A program made the translations under genes and the position numbers. The notes under the pieces are model-generated. The model searched no databases. It had not been told where the DNA came from and saw only the letters and a program-made list of their open reading frames with translations. Positions 25,540 to 34,873 of a stretch of DNA of 64,000 nucleotides are shown in pieces (the first letter of the stretch is position 1; each line of letters opens with the position of its first letter). The stretch comes from Micromonospora sp. PLK6-60 (GTDB taxonomy: Bacteria > Actinomycetota > Actinomycetes > Mycobacteriales > Micromonosporaceae): assembly GCF_019890675.1 (NCBI RefSeq), contig NZ_JAIOAA010000001.1, positions 372,001-436,000 of the forward strand, given 5' to 3'.

Positions 25540-25764
25540 TCAGGGCAGGTCGACGTCGTCGCTGCGGTGCCGGACGTCCGGCTCGAAGCCCGCCAGCCGG
25601 TTGCACAGGTTGCGCAGCGCGGCGTCGAGGCCGGTCCGGGGATGGCCGGTCGCCCAGGCCAGGTGCTCGCACTCGGCCAGCGGGATCGCGCGCCGGGTGA
25701 CCGCCGCCCGCCGAACTGACGTACGTCGATGTTGCCAGCGCGGATCCAGATGTGCTGGAATGGC
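25540..25764 (-). pseudogene. Possible C-terminal remnant of an unrecognised gene
   Basis: In the 558-bp gap between 25481 and 26040, one minus-strand frame is open for 74 residues and reads like protein (IPLAECEHLAWATGHP, then LDAALRNLCNRLAGFEPDV). It has no ATG, GTG or TTG start and is preceded by a stop. It may be a decayed gene end. No family was recognised, and nothing else was seen in the gap. Confidence 0.25.
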
Positions 25765-26039
25765 TCATATCGCCGCAGCACGGGGGCAACCGTGCTGAGA
25801 ACGGCCAGCACGGGAGCATCGTAGCGCCGGCAGCGCGCCGCCTCGGCAGGCAGCTCGCACGGCGCATCGCCGGGCCATCACCGTGCTGACAGGCACCCTG
25901 CCGGGCATGCACTCCGGTCCGCCGCAGGTGTCCCCCGGCACGTGTACCCGACGGCCGACGCGCTCGACGCCTGACCCGCGGGGTGCGTCCGATCCGGTCT
26001 GCCAGCGCACCAGGACCGGCGACGAGGTGAGAAGCGATC

Positions 26040-26618
26040 ATGACGATCCGAGAGAGTTTCGCGGGGTGGTACCGCCACCGCCTGGTGTGGGTGGCGGTGA
26101 TCCTGCTGGCGACCGCGGCCGGCACGGCCGTACTGGTCAACCGGGCCGACCCGAAGCCGGAGCCGGCGGATCTGCAGGCGCAGATCGTGGCCCGGATGCG
26201 CAGCACGCTCGAACAGGCGGACCCGGAGCAGCACCACCACGCCGGGCACGGCGGCCAGCAGGGCGCCACCGGGGCCAAGCCGCCGGTGATCTGCGGGGTC
26301 CGGGTCTACGGCTACGAGCCGGCCGGGGCCACCGCGCTCGCCGACGTCCGCGAGGTCTACGGCTTTCACCTCTGTGGAATCGCCGAGCAGAAGCGCCCCT
26401 GGGACGTGGCGGTCAAGCTGGCCGGCCCCGTGATCATGGACATGTCCACCGAACCCCCGGGCATCCAGGTCGTCGAGGCGACGGCCGACGTCAGGTTCGT
26501 CGACCGGCTGCGGGAGATGTTCCCGGCCAGGTACGCGGCGCTGGCGCAGAAGGAGGCGCTGACCGCCGCGGAGATGGCCGAGCAGCGCCGCCGGTACGAC
26601 GCCGCAGCCGGCCTGTGA
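26040..26618 (+). CDS. Hypothetical membrane-anchored protein
   Basis: The 192-aa protein has one N-terminal transmembrane helix (about residues 14-33, LVWVAVILLATAAGTAVLV) and a soluble outside domain. A His-rich stretch (QHHHAGHGG, about 66-74) could bind metal. The rest (VICGVRVYGYEPAGA to FPARYAAL) has no family I recognise; two Cys (in VICG and HLCG) could form a disulfide. The start follows GAGAAG. It lies alone between the gap remnant and the LPMO gene. Confidence 0.6.
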   Translation: MTIRESFAGWYRHRLVWVAVILLATAAGTAVLVNRADPKPEPADLQAQIVARMRSTLEQADPEQHHHAGHGGQQGATGAKPPVICGVRVYGYEPAGATALADVREVYGFHLCGIAEQKRPWDVAVKLAGPVIMDMSTEPPGIQVVEATADVRFVDRLREMFPARYAALAQKEALTAAEMAEQRRRYDAAAGL

Positions 26619-26812
26619 CCACGCCGGCCGCCCGGGCGGGCGGCATACCCGCACCCGCCCGCCGCACCCGCGAGAGCCGTACGGCGATGCCGCGGCTGCG
26701 GCCCGCCACGCGCGGACCCGTCGCTGATCCGGCGATCCCGGACACCTCGCTCCACATCCGACTATAGATAGATCAGCGTTGATATTTATCTTCATAGGTG
26801 CAACAGTGGACC

Positions 26813-26826
26813 TGGGAGCGTTCCCA
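26813..26826. promoter_or_regulatory. CebR-like operator upstream of the LPMO gene
   Basis: TGGGAGCGTTCCCA differs by one base from TGGGAGCGCTCCCA, the palindrome bound by the cellobiose-responsive repressor CebR in actinomycetes. It is 35 bp before the GTG start, just after an AT-rich stretch (26761-26800) that probably holds the promoter. Confidence 0.75.
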
Positions 26827-26860
26827 TCCCGATCCCGCCCCGAGGAACGGAGGATGAACA

Positions 26861-27541
26861 GTGCGTTCACACAAGTCCGATCAACCCGGCGGACGACCCC
26901 GGTCAACCGCCCGCCGGTCCCTCCAGGCGCTCGTCCTGGTGCTCGCCCTGGTGGTCGGCACACTGCCCGCGACCGGCGCGGCCCAGGCACACGGCACCGT
27001 CATCAACCCGGCGAGTCGCGCGTACCAGTGCTGGAAGACCTGGGGCAACCAGCACACGAACCCCGCCATGCAGCAGCAGGACCCGATGTGCTGGCGGGCG
27101 TTCCAGGCCAACCCCGACACCATGTGGAACTGGATGAGCCAACTGCGCGACGGCCTCGCCGGCCAGTACCAGGCCCGCACCCCGGACGGGCAACTGTGCA
27201 GCAACGCCCTCTCCAGGAACGACTCGCTGAACCAGCCCGGGGCCTGGAAGACGACCACCGTCAGCCGCAACTTCACCGTCCAGATGTACGACCAGGCCAG
27301 CCACGGTGCTGACTACTTCCAGGTCTACGTCACCAAACAGGGGTTCAACCCGGCCACCCAGCGACTCGGGTGGGGCAACCTCGACCTGATCAAGACGACC
27401 GGGCGCTACGCGCCGGCACAGAACATCTCGTTCGACGTCTCCACCTCTGGACGCACCGGAAACCACATCCTGTTCGTGCTCTGGAAGGCGTCACACATGG
27501 ACCAGACCTACATGTGGTGCAGCGACATCACCATCACCTGA
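26861..27541 (+). CDS. AA10 lytic polysaccharide monooxygenase (secreted, single domain)
   Basis: The 226-aa precursor has a signal peptide (1-43, LQALVLVLALVVG, then AQA) whose cleavage leaves the required N-terminal His44 (HGTVINPASR). The second copper-brace histidine is His148 in QASHGADYF, and the structure ends at the usual SDIT. Six cysteines are present. There is no carbohydrate-binding module. AA10 enzymes oxidatively cleave cellulose or chitin; the CebR-like box upstream points to cellulose. The GTG start at 26861 is supported by GGAGG seven bases upstream. Its 3' end overlaps the antisense phosphatase gene by 34 bp. Confidence 0.95.
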   Translation: MRSHKSDQPGGRPRSTARRSLQALVLVLALVVGTLPATGAAQAHGTVINPASRAYQCWKTWGNQHTNPAMQQQDPMCWRAFQANPDTMWNWMSQLRDGLAGQYQARTPDGQLCSNALSRNDSLNQPGAWKTTTVSRNFTVQMYDQASHGADYFQVYVTKQGFNPATQRLGWGNLDLIKTTGRYAPAQNISFDVSTSGRTGNHILFVLWKASHMDQTYMWCSDITIT

Positions 27542-28263
27542 TCGGCAGGGCCGACCGGCGCGGCACCACTCCGGCCCAGGGCGTTGGCGTCCTGGGCCGG
27601 CTCCGTCGTCGGGTAGCGGGGACCGCCGGCGGCCGACGCCTCCTCCGTCGAGCGGAGGCGAACCGCTCGTCTGCCCGGCGGCAGCTCAGAGAACTGTCGC
27701 TGCCCTGACCAGCCCGGCACCCACCACGGCCAGCGGCCGCGGTGATCCTGTGGCCCGGCGCGACGCGACCGTTCAGGTGACGCGCTGTGCCAGAAGTGCG
27801 CTGGCGTCGTCGCCCAGACGATCTGGCCGGTGCTGGGCCGGAACGTCGCCACGACAGCGGTCGCGGTCGTGGCGACGCCGGCGCCGATCAGCAGTGCGTT
27901 GAGACGGGACAGGATCATCGCCGGTGGATGGCCCTCGACGGCGTACGCCGCCATCGCATACCGCAACATGACCATGGTCTCGACGGCCCCCAGGCCGTGA
28001 CCGGCGACGTCGCCGACAGCCATGACCAGATCTCCGTTGGCCAGCGGACGAACCAGGTACCAGTCTCCCCCGATCCGCAGGACGGGGTCCGCGGACCGGT
28101 ATCGCACGGCGACCCGCAGGCCGGCGAGGTCGTCGACGACGCTGCTCGCGGGCTGGATGGCGTGTTGCAGCACCTGGTTGATGTGCCGCTCGCGGGCCAG
28201 TTGACGCCGGTACGAGAGCGGGACACGGCTACCGCCGGACCGGACCCTGTCATCGTCGGTCAT
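27508..28263 (-). pseudogene. PP2C/SpoIIE-type phosphatase with degraded C-terminus
   Basis: The first ~165 residues are a good PPM-type (RsbU/SpoIIE) serine phosphatase start: VRYRSADPVLRIGGDWYLV, then LVMAVGDVAGHG with the metal-binding Asp residues and a helix AMAAYAVEGHPPA. At the point where the family has A-G-H-P-P followed by the final strands and the second metal site, the frame reads ATTPAHFWHSASPERS. It then becomes Arg/Trp/Pro-rich without family features, ending inside the antisense LPMO gene. The last ~85 residues look like out-of-frame sequence. It is probably inactive, though a short functional form cannot be ruled out. Confidence 0.65.
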
Positions 28264-28308
28264 CTCTTCGCATTGTGGTGGTCAGCGCCCCGACGGCTGC
28301 CCCGCCGG

Positions 28309-29223
<915 letters not shown>

Positions 29224-29264
29224 TCAGGTTCGCACCGGTGGCGGAACCTTCGCCTCGGTGGAAA

Positions 29265-30539
29265 CTACGTAATCGCACTGGCCAGGTTCATGACGACGGT
29301 GAGCCGGCCGCCGTCGCCGGGATCGGGGTCCGGGATCATCGTCTCCGGGTCGACGAGAAAGACCTCGTGACCGTCGAGCGTGAGCCGGCGTGCGACCTCC
29401 AGCAGCATTCGCCGGGCCACGTCGTCGATGGAGTGCACCAGGGAGACGTCGAGAACCACCCGGGGTTCCGACGGCGCATTCTCGACGAGTTCGCGAACGA
29501 TCCGCTCGGCGCCCGCGAAGCGGATTCCGCCCTGCAGCCGGAGCACCCGGGTCGCGTCCGCTCCACGGCCGTGCACCCGATTGGCACGCACGACCGCGCG
29601 CGCCGCGGGCGGAACCTCCATCACATGCAGCCCCATGTCGGACGAGAACCGCTCGAACAGCGACACTCCGCGAACGCTGTTGCCGTGCCGGTCCAGTCGA
29701 GGCGAGAAGGTGGCGATGCCGAGCTGACCGGGAAGCGCACCGATCAGTCCCCCGGCCACCCCGCTCTTCGCCGGAATGCCGACCTGCGTGGCCCAGTCGC
29801 CGGCGGCGTCGTACATCCCGCAGGTGGCCATGACGCTCAGCACCTGGCGCACCACTGCCCCGTCCACCACCTGCACGTTGGAGACGGGATTCACCCCACG
29901 GTTGGCCAGCGTCGCCGCCATCATCGCCAGATCTCGTGCGGTCACGAGCACCGAACACTGCCGGATGTAGCCATCGACAACGGCCCTCGGGTCCTCGGTG
30001 AGGATGCCGTGGCTGCGGAGCATGTACGCGATGGCGAGGTTGCGGTGCGCGTTCTCCATCTCGGATGCGCACACCGTCTCATCGACCGCCAGCCGACGGC
30101 CCGCGAAGGCGGAAAGCCCCCGCACGACGCGGTCCACCCGCTCGACGGGCGTCAGGTTTTGCGGGCCGGCGAGTGAGTGAGCGGTGATCGCACCGGCGTT
30201 GATCATCGGGTTGCGGGGACGGCCCGTGTCGTGTTCGAGGGAGATCTCGTTGAACGCCTCCCCTGACGGCTCGACCCCGACCTTGGCGAGCACCCGATCG
30301 AAACCGCGATCGGACAGCGCCATCGCGTACACGAACGGCTTCGAGATCGACTGGATCGTGAACGCCGCGTCAACGTCGCCGGCACCGTAGACCGTGCCGT
30401 CGACCGTGGCGAAGACCGCCGCGAGACGGTCAGGATCAGCCGTCGCCAGCTCGGGAATGTAACCCGCCCGCTCCCCGGAGGTATCCGACTCGACATCCCC
30501 GAGCACGTCGGTCAGATAGTCAGGGACGACCGACCGCAT
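29265..30539 (-). CDS. glsA: Glutaminase with C-terminal STAS domain
   Basis: The 424-aa enzyme converts glutamine to glutamate and ammonia. The serine-beta-lactamase-like glutaminase domain (1-305) contains YIPELA (Tyr27), the catalytic pair Ser64 and Lys67 in QSISKPF, NPMINAGAI, SEMENAHRN and GIPAKSGVAGG. A STAS domain follows (about 330-424; VLDVSLVHSIDDVARRML), as in long actinobacterial glutaminases. STAS may bind nucleotides or a partner and adjust activity. The neighbours are unrelated, so it is likely transcribed alone. Confidence 0.93.
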   Translation of the reverse strand: MRSVVPDYLTDVLGDVESDTSGERAGYIPELATADPDRLAAVFATVDGTVYGAGDVDAAFTIQSISKPFVYAMALSDRGFDRVLAKVGVEPSGEAFNEISLEHDTGRPRNPMINAGAITAHSLAGPQNLTPVERVDRVVRGLSAFAGRRLAVDETVCASEMENAHRNLAIAYMLRSHGILTEDPRAVVDGYIRQCSVLVTARDLAMMAATLANRGVNPVSNVQVVDGAVVRQVLSVMATCGMYDAAGDWATQVGIPAKSGVAGGLIGALPGQLGIATFSPRLDRHGNSVRGVSLFERFSSDMGLHVMEVPPAARAVVRANRVHGRGADATRVLRLQGGIRFAGAERIVRELVENAPSEPRVVLDVSLVHSIDDVARRMLLEVARRLTLDGHEVFLVDPETMIPDPDPGDGGRLTVVMNLASAIT

Positions 30540-30621
30540 CCGCCCTCCTTCGGTGTTCGCCTGCCCGTACTCATGAACTCCCCCGGACAGCCCGCGTTTG
30601 TCATTTCGAGCGGTTCCCCAT

Positions 30622-31290
30622 TCAGGTCCGGTCGTCGAAGGCGGCCGTAGCCGAGGCTGCGGTGAGGGTTCGTAGCTCGGCGGCCTCGACGTTCGCGCCG
30701 AACGCGGCGGTCCCGGGTTCGAGGCGGGCGCCGGCCGCGAGGGGGCCGATCGCGACGGCGTCGAATCCGAGCGCGTCGACCAGCTGTGCCACCGTGGCGA
30801 CGTCCCGGGGAGAATCGCCGGCGATCGCGATCGCCTTGCGCCCGGGCCGCCCGGCGGGGCGAGCCTCGTCCTCGAGGTCGTGATAGCCCATGTGGTTCAG
30901 GGCTTTCACGACGCGCGCGCCCGCCAGGAACCGCTGCACGGCGTCGCTCGAGGACACGCCGGGCGCGACGACCGTGTCGCGTGGGCCGTCGATCTCCCAC
31001 CAGTGGTTCATCGCGTCCACGACGAGCTTCCCGCTCAGCTCGGCTGCCGGGAGGTTGCGGTGCCTGCTGAGCGGGAGCGCGAGGATCACCATGTCCGCGG
31101 CCGCCGCGGCCTCGGTCGGCCAGACGGCAGTCGCGCCGGGTGTCAGCACCTCGGTGGTCAACGCGATCCTCGCGGGATCTCCGGAGCCGGAGATCAGCAC
31201 GCGGTAGCCTGCGGCGACGGCCAGCCGTGCCAGGACGGTGCCGACCTTCCCGGCGCCCAGGATGCCGATGGTGGTGACCGGAGCGGTCAT
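30622..31290 (-). CDS. NADPH-dependent F420 reductase-like dinucleotide-binding protein
   Basis: The 222-aa protein has an N-terminal Rossmann fold ([17 protein letters not shown]), a central [14 protein letters not shown], then [11 protein letters not shown] and [14 protein letters not shown], typical of the NPD/F420:NADP oxidoreductase-like family. It may interconvert NADPH with F420 or a flavin, or be a related short reductase. Its start overlaps the LLM oxidoreductase stop (ATGA), so the two are co-translated. This fits a reductase supplying reduced cofactor to the LLM enzyme. Confidence 0.83.
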   Translation of the reverse strand: MTAPVTTIGILGAGKVGTVLARLAVAAGYRVLISGSGDPARIALTTEVLTPGATAVWPTEAAAAADMVILALPLSRHRNLPAAELSGKLVVDAMNHWWEIDGPRDTVVAPGVSSSDAVQRFLAGARVVKALNHMGYHDLEDEARPAGRPGRKAIAIAGDSPRDVATVAQLVDALGFDAVAIGPLAAGARLEPGTAAFGANVEAAELRTLTAASATAAFDDRT

Positions 31291-32348
31291 CGCGCCGCGA
31301 CCGCGGACTGCTCGGCCAGCAGCTCACGCACCCGCGGGATGACCTGCGTGCCGTACAGCTCGACCGACCGCATCCGCGCGGCGGCGGAGACCGTCCCCGC
31401 GGCGGAGTAGATCATGTCGAAACGGCCCACGTCCAGCACCCGGATCGCGCGGGCGATCTTCGCCGCGACGGTCTCGACCGAGCCTACGTACAGCGAGCCG
31501 TGCGCCACGTCGGCATCGAACTCCCGCCGTTGGATCGGTGGCCACCCGCGCAACGCGCCGATCCGATCGCGGATCTCCCGGTAGCCGGGGTAGAACAGCT
31601 CCCTGGCCTCCTCGTCGGTCGCGGCGACGAAGCCGGGCGAGTGCACCCCGACCGGCTGGGGGGTCGTGCCGAGCTGCTGGTGCGCGCGTCGGTAGAGGTC
31701 CACGTACGGAGCGAAGCGATCGGGTGCGCCACCGATGATGGCGAGCATCAGCCGGAACCCGTAGTGGGCGGTGCGGAGCACCGACTGCGGCGACCCGCCC
31801 ACGCCCACCCAGGTGTGCAGCCGTCCCGAGTCGGTCTTCGGGTAGACGTCGGCGTTGTGCAGGGCGGCGCGGGTGGTGCCCTCCCAGGTCACCGGTTTTT
31901 CGTCCAGGAGTCGATGGAACAGGTCGATCTTCTCCTCGAACAGCACCTCGTAGTCCTTCAGGTCGTATCCGAACAGCGGGAACGACTCGGTGAACGATCC
32001 TCGTCCGAGGATCACCTCGGCGCGACCACTGGAGAGGGCATCGAGCGTGGCGAAGCGCTGGAACACCCGCACCGGATCATCCGAGGACAGCACCGTCACC
32101 CCCGACGCGAGCCGGATGCGCTTCGTGGCGGTCGCGATGCCGGCGAGCACCGTCTCCGGACTGGAGATCGCGAACTCCGGCCGGTGGTGCTCGCCCAGTG
32201 CGACCACGTCGATGCCGATCTGGTCGGCCAGCACCGCCTCGGCCACCGCCGCGCGGATCGCCTGCGCGTGCGAGACGATCTCCCCGCGGTCGTCGCGGGG
32301 ACGGTCCCCGAAACTGTCGATACCGAACTCGACCTGCGATGCGTCCAT
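31287..32348 (-). CDS. LLM-class flavin-dependent oxidoreductase
   Basis: The 353-aa bacterial-luciferase-like TIM-barrel oxidoreductase uses FMN or F420. Features include [13 protein letters not shown] at the start, [15 protein letters not shown] (conserved His pair), [24 protein letters not shown] and [18 protein letters not shown]. The start at 32348 is preceded by AAGGAG eight bases away. It is the first gene of a two-gene operon with the F420-reductase-like gene. Substrate unknown; relatives act on alkanes, drugs or nitro compounds. Confidence 0.88.
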   Translation of the reverse strand: MDASQVEFGIDSFGDRPRDDRGEIVSHAQAIRAAVAEAVLADQIGIDVVALGEHHRPEFAISSPETVLAGIATATKRIRLASGVTVLSSDDPVRVFQRFATLDALSSGRAEVILGRGSFTESFPLFGYDLKDYEVLFEEKIDLFHRLLDEKPVTWEGTTRAALHNADVYPKTDSGRLHTWVGVGGSPQSVLRTAHYGFRLMLAIIGGAPDRFAPYVDLYRRAHQQLGTTPQPVGVHSPGFVAATDEEARELFYPGYREIRDRIGALRGWPPIQRREFDADVAHGSLYVGSVETVAAKIARAIRVLDVGRFDMIYSAAGTVSAAARMRSVELYGTQVIPRVRELLAEQSAVAAR

Positions 32349-32451
32349 CGTGTGTAGCTCCTTAAATGTCTTCACCAGGACCTCGGGGGGGCACGAGAGC
32401 CTCACCTGCGGGGCGTTCGGACCATCCTTTTTCGTCAGCCGGGTTGTCGGG

Positions 32452-32874
32452 TCAGCCCTGTGGCGTCCGACCGCAGGGTCCCGCGTGATCGCAGTACGGC
32501 TGCCGGCGGCTCTGCCCGCAACCACACAGGACGACTCTGGTTTCGGCGCGCGCGCCGTGCGGCGTGTCCACGCTCAACTCACCACGCACGATCAACTCTC
32601 CGGTGGAACCGCGCGTGATCCGCGTGGGCCGGTCCGGGGTCTCCGCCCCGCCGTCCACGCGTGCGTACTGCAACGCTCCGGAGGGACAGCGCCGCACCAC
32701 GTCGGCGACCCGCTCGGCCTCGGCACCGTCGGGCCGGATCCACGGGCGCCGGCCCGGGTCGAAGACCTCCGGCAGGCCGCGGACGCACTCGGCGGCGTGC
32801 AGGCACCGCCCGGCCTCGAAGGTCACGGTGATCGACTGGCCCTCGTACGCCTTCTTCCCGGTTCCGCTGCTCAT
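32452..32874 (-). CDS. Two-domain iron-sulfur protein: mono-cluster plus CDGSH-like
   Basis: The 140-aa protein has an N-terminal divergent [4Fe-4S] mono-cluster domain (Cys24, Cys30, Cys63 in RCLHAAEC and RRCPSGAL) and a C-terminal CDGSH-type segment (117-134: CGCGQSRRQPYCDHAGPC). The three Cys of CDGSH (117, 119, 128) are present, but the expected Cys-Asp-x-x-His ends CDHAG: the His is at +2 (His130) and not at +4, so the 2Fe-2S ligand is shifted or lost. ATG 32874 follows GGAGG. It is 31 bp from the GNAT gene, probably in one operon. Confidence 0.78.
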   Translation of the reverse strand: MSSGTGKKAYEGQSITVTFEAGRCLHAAECVRGLPEVFDPGRRPWIRPDGAEAERVADVVRRCPSGALQYARVDGGAETPDRPTRITRGSTGELIVRGELSVDTPHGARAETRVVLCGCGQSRRQPYCDHAGPCGRTPQG

Positions 32875-32905
32875 ACCGACCTCCATCGTTGCCGTGCCCG
32901 CCTCT

Positions 32906-33214
32906 TCAGTCCCTGACCCGGCTGCGGGACTGGTAGACCAGGTCCTGGTATTCCGGGTGCCGGGCGATCCACCCGGCGATGAACGGGCAGGTGGGCAGGA
33001 CCAGCAGGTTCGCGGCGCGGGCCTCGTCGAGGGCGGCGCGGGCCAGGGCCGCCCCCACTCCGCTGCCCTCGTACTCCGGCGAGACCTCGGTGTGTACGAA
33101 CGCGATGAGTTCCGGGGTGCGGATGTACTGCGCGAAGCCCGCGACCGTGGACTCTCCCTCGACCCGCGCCTCGTACCGGTTGGCTTCGGGGGCATCGCTC
33201 ACCTTCACTGCCAT
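32906..33214 (-). CDS. GNAT-fold N-acetyltransferase-like protein (COG2388 type)
   Basis: This short 102-aa GNAT protein shows NRYEARVEGESTVAGFAQY and the acetyl-CoA loop region EYEGSGVGAALARAALDEAR, then LVLPTCPFIAGWIARHPEY, as in the small YjdJ/ECM-type acetyltransferases. The acceptor is unknown. The ATG at 33214 follows GGAGG. It is the first gene downstream of the divergent MarR operator region, followed by the iron-sulfur protein gene, so both may be under that regulator. Confidence 0.87.
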   Translation of the reverse strand: MAVKVSDAPEANRYEARVEGESTVAGFAQYIRTPELIAFVHTEVSPEYEGSGVGAALARAALDEARAANLLVLPTCPFIAGWIARHPEYQDLVYQSRSRVRD

Positions 33215-33284
33215 GTGTCCTCCAGATCTCAGGTGTGGTGGAGCTTCACGTCGCTGGCCGCGGCCTGCCCACAGAAGCCGATTG

Positions 33285-33329
33285 GTTGACGCATCATCCA
33301 CACTAGAGACAGTTTGTTGATCCGTCAAC
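33285..33329. promoter_or_regulatory. Two MarR-type operator boxes in a divergent promoter
   Basis: GTTGA-TCCG-TCAAC (33316-33329) is a perfect inverted repeat; GTTGA-CGCA-TCATC (33285-33298) matches with one mismatch. The two boxes, with flanks, also form a larger imperfect inverted repeat (14 of 16 bp). They lie between the GNAT and MarR genes, as expected for divergent control. Confidence 0.7.
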
Positions 33330-33432
33330 CAGTTGGCCGGGGTGTCGGCTGCCTTCCCTACCGCGCGGACGGCGGCATCCGTCGGGGCGTCCGGCAGGCA
33401 CGAGCCACGCCCGAGGTGGTTACGCTCCCCGC

Positions 33433-33900
33433 ATGGACGCAACGCCCCGCTGGCTCACCTCGGAACAGCAGGCCGCCTGGGACAGTTTCATCCGCATGCA
33501 GGAAAAGCTCATCGGGCGACTCTCCCGCCGGGTCCAGGCCGACTCCGGCATGTCCGCCGCCGACTACATCGTGTTGGTCAAACTGACCGAGAGCAGTGGC
33601 GGACGGATGCGCTTCATGGACCTGGCAAAGGTGGTGGAGTGGGAGAAGAGCCGCATGTCCCACCAGGTCAGGCGGATGACAGAGCGCGGGCTGGTGGCCA
33701 GGGAGGAATGTCCCGACGACGGACGCGGAGCGTTCATCGTCGCCACCCCGGCCGGCGTCAAGGCGATCGAAGAGGCGGCACCCGTGCATGTCGAACATGT
33801 CCGCCGACTGTTCATCGACGCCCTCAGCCAGGAAGAACTCGACACCCTCGCCAGGATCTCGGACCGCGTCCTCGCCCATCTGGAGGGGCAGCCCGACTGA
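33433..33900 (+). CDS. MarR-family transcriptional regulator
   Basis: The 155-aa winged-helix dimeric repressor type has SAADYIVLVKLTES, recognition region LAKVVEWEKSRMSHQVRRM, wing TERGLVAREECPDDGRGAFI and a C-terminal dimerisation helix. Such proteins release DNA on binding phenolics or after oxidation. Two operator boxes lie 104-148 bp upstream, between it and the divergently read GNAT/iron-sulfur genes, so autorepression plus control of those genes is likely. The start at 33433 gives the usual family length. Confidence 0.88.
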   Translation: MDATPRWLTSEQQAAWDSFIRMQEKLIGRLSRRVQADSGMSAADYIVLVKLTESSGGRMRFMDLAKVVEWEKSRMSHQVRRMTERGLVAREECPDDGRGAFIVATPAGVKAIEEAAPVHVEHVRRLFIDALSQEELDTLARISDRVLAHLEGQPD

Positions 33901-33982
33901 CCGGCCACGCGCCAGATCGTACGGACGCACGCGGCCCCATTGCTGCGACACCGCGTCTCCGCCCACCACCGTCAACGCCGCC

Positions 33983-34250
33983 TCACGCCGCGAAGGGACC
34001 GTCCGGGGCGAATGCCCGCGCGGCGAAGCGGTCAGCGATGCGGCGGTGGGTGGCGGTGTCCGGGTGGAACTGGTCGGGCAGCGGCAGTTCGGCGAAGTCG
34101 GCCTCGCCGTAGAGGTCGAGGCCGTCGAGGTGGTGCAGGTTCGGGTCGTCGGCCGCGCGCTGCGCGGTGATCCGCGCCAGCTCGCCGCGGATGACACCGA
34201 GCGTGAGCTTCCCGCTCTCAATCCATCGAGTGATGTCGCCTGCCGCGCAG
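33983..34250 (-). pseudogene. Remnant of an SGNH/GDSL hydrolase gene (C-terminal ~80 residues)
   Basis: In the 370-bp gap between MarR and the response regulator, a minus-strand frame reads the end of an SGNH/GDSL esterase: LTLGVIRGELARITAQRA, LHHLDGLDLYG and the catalytic Asp-x-x-His block LPDQFHPDTATHRRI, ending FAPDGPFAA. The Ser-containing N-terminal two thirds are missing, and there is no start codon. The frame runs directly from the response regulator's stop, which suggests a deletion fused the two neighbourhoods. Confidence 0.7.
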
Positions 34251-34270
34251 GGCGAGGACCGATCCGCCGG

Positions 34271-34873
34271 TCACAGCCAGTCGTGTTCGCGGGCGTAGCG
34301 GGCCGCCTCGTGGCGGGTCCGGGTCTGGGTCTTGCGCATGGCGTTGGACAGGTAGTTACGGACGGTGCCCGGGGCGAGGTGGAGCCGGGTGGCGATGTCG
34401 GCGACCGAGTAGCCTTCGCCGGTGACCCGCAGCACGTCGGCTTCGCGGTCGGTGAGGGGGCAGTCCTCGGTGACGGCGAGCGCGGACACGTCCGGGTCGA
34501 TCCAGCGTTTGCCCGCGTGCAGGGCGGCGATGACCGAGGTGATGTGGGCCGGTTCGGCGGACTTGCTGACGAAGCCCTGGACGCCGAGCCGCAACGCCTT
34601 GCGCAGCACGCCCGGGCGGGCGTGCCGGGTCAGCATGAGGATCACCTGCTCGGGCCGCGCCCGGCGGATCTGCGCGACCGCGTCGAGACCGTCCACGCCC
34701 GGCATCTCCAGGTCGACGACCAGCACGTCGGGCCGGTGCCGCAGGGTGGCTTCGACGGCGCTGCGGCCGTCGTCGGCTTCGGCGAGGACGATGATGTCGC
34801 CCTCCATCGGCAGCAGCGCGGCCAGGGCCGTACGCAGCAGCGCCTCGTCGTCGGCGAGCACGATACTGGTCAT
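34271..34873 (-). CDS. NarL/DesR-type response regulator
   Basis: The 200-aa protein has a receiver domain (1-120) with the acidic DD pair (residues 8-9), phospho-acceptor Asp54 (VVDLEMPG) and switch residues. The C-terminal LuxR-type HTH (about 135-195) reads LTDREADVLRVTGEGYSVAD, then LAPGTVRNYLSNAMRKTQTR. Its ATG overlaps the kinase stop (ATGA), so the pair is coupled. The paired GTGAC repeats at 36059-36096, next to the divergent ABC exporter, are the likely target. Confidence 0.93.
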   Translation of the reverse strand: MTSIVLADDEALLRTALAALLPMEGDIIVLAEADDGRSAVEATLRHRPDVLVVDLEMPGVDGLDAVAQIRRARPEQVILMLTRHARPGVLRKALRLGVQGFVSKSAEPAHITSVIAALHAGKRWIDPDVSALAVTEDCPLTDREADVLRVTGEGYSVADIATRLHLAPGTVRNYLSNAMRKTQTRTRHEAARYAREHDWL

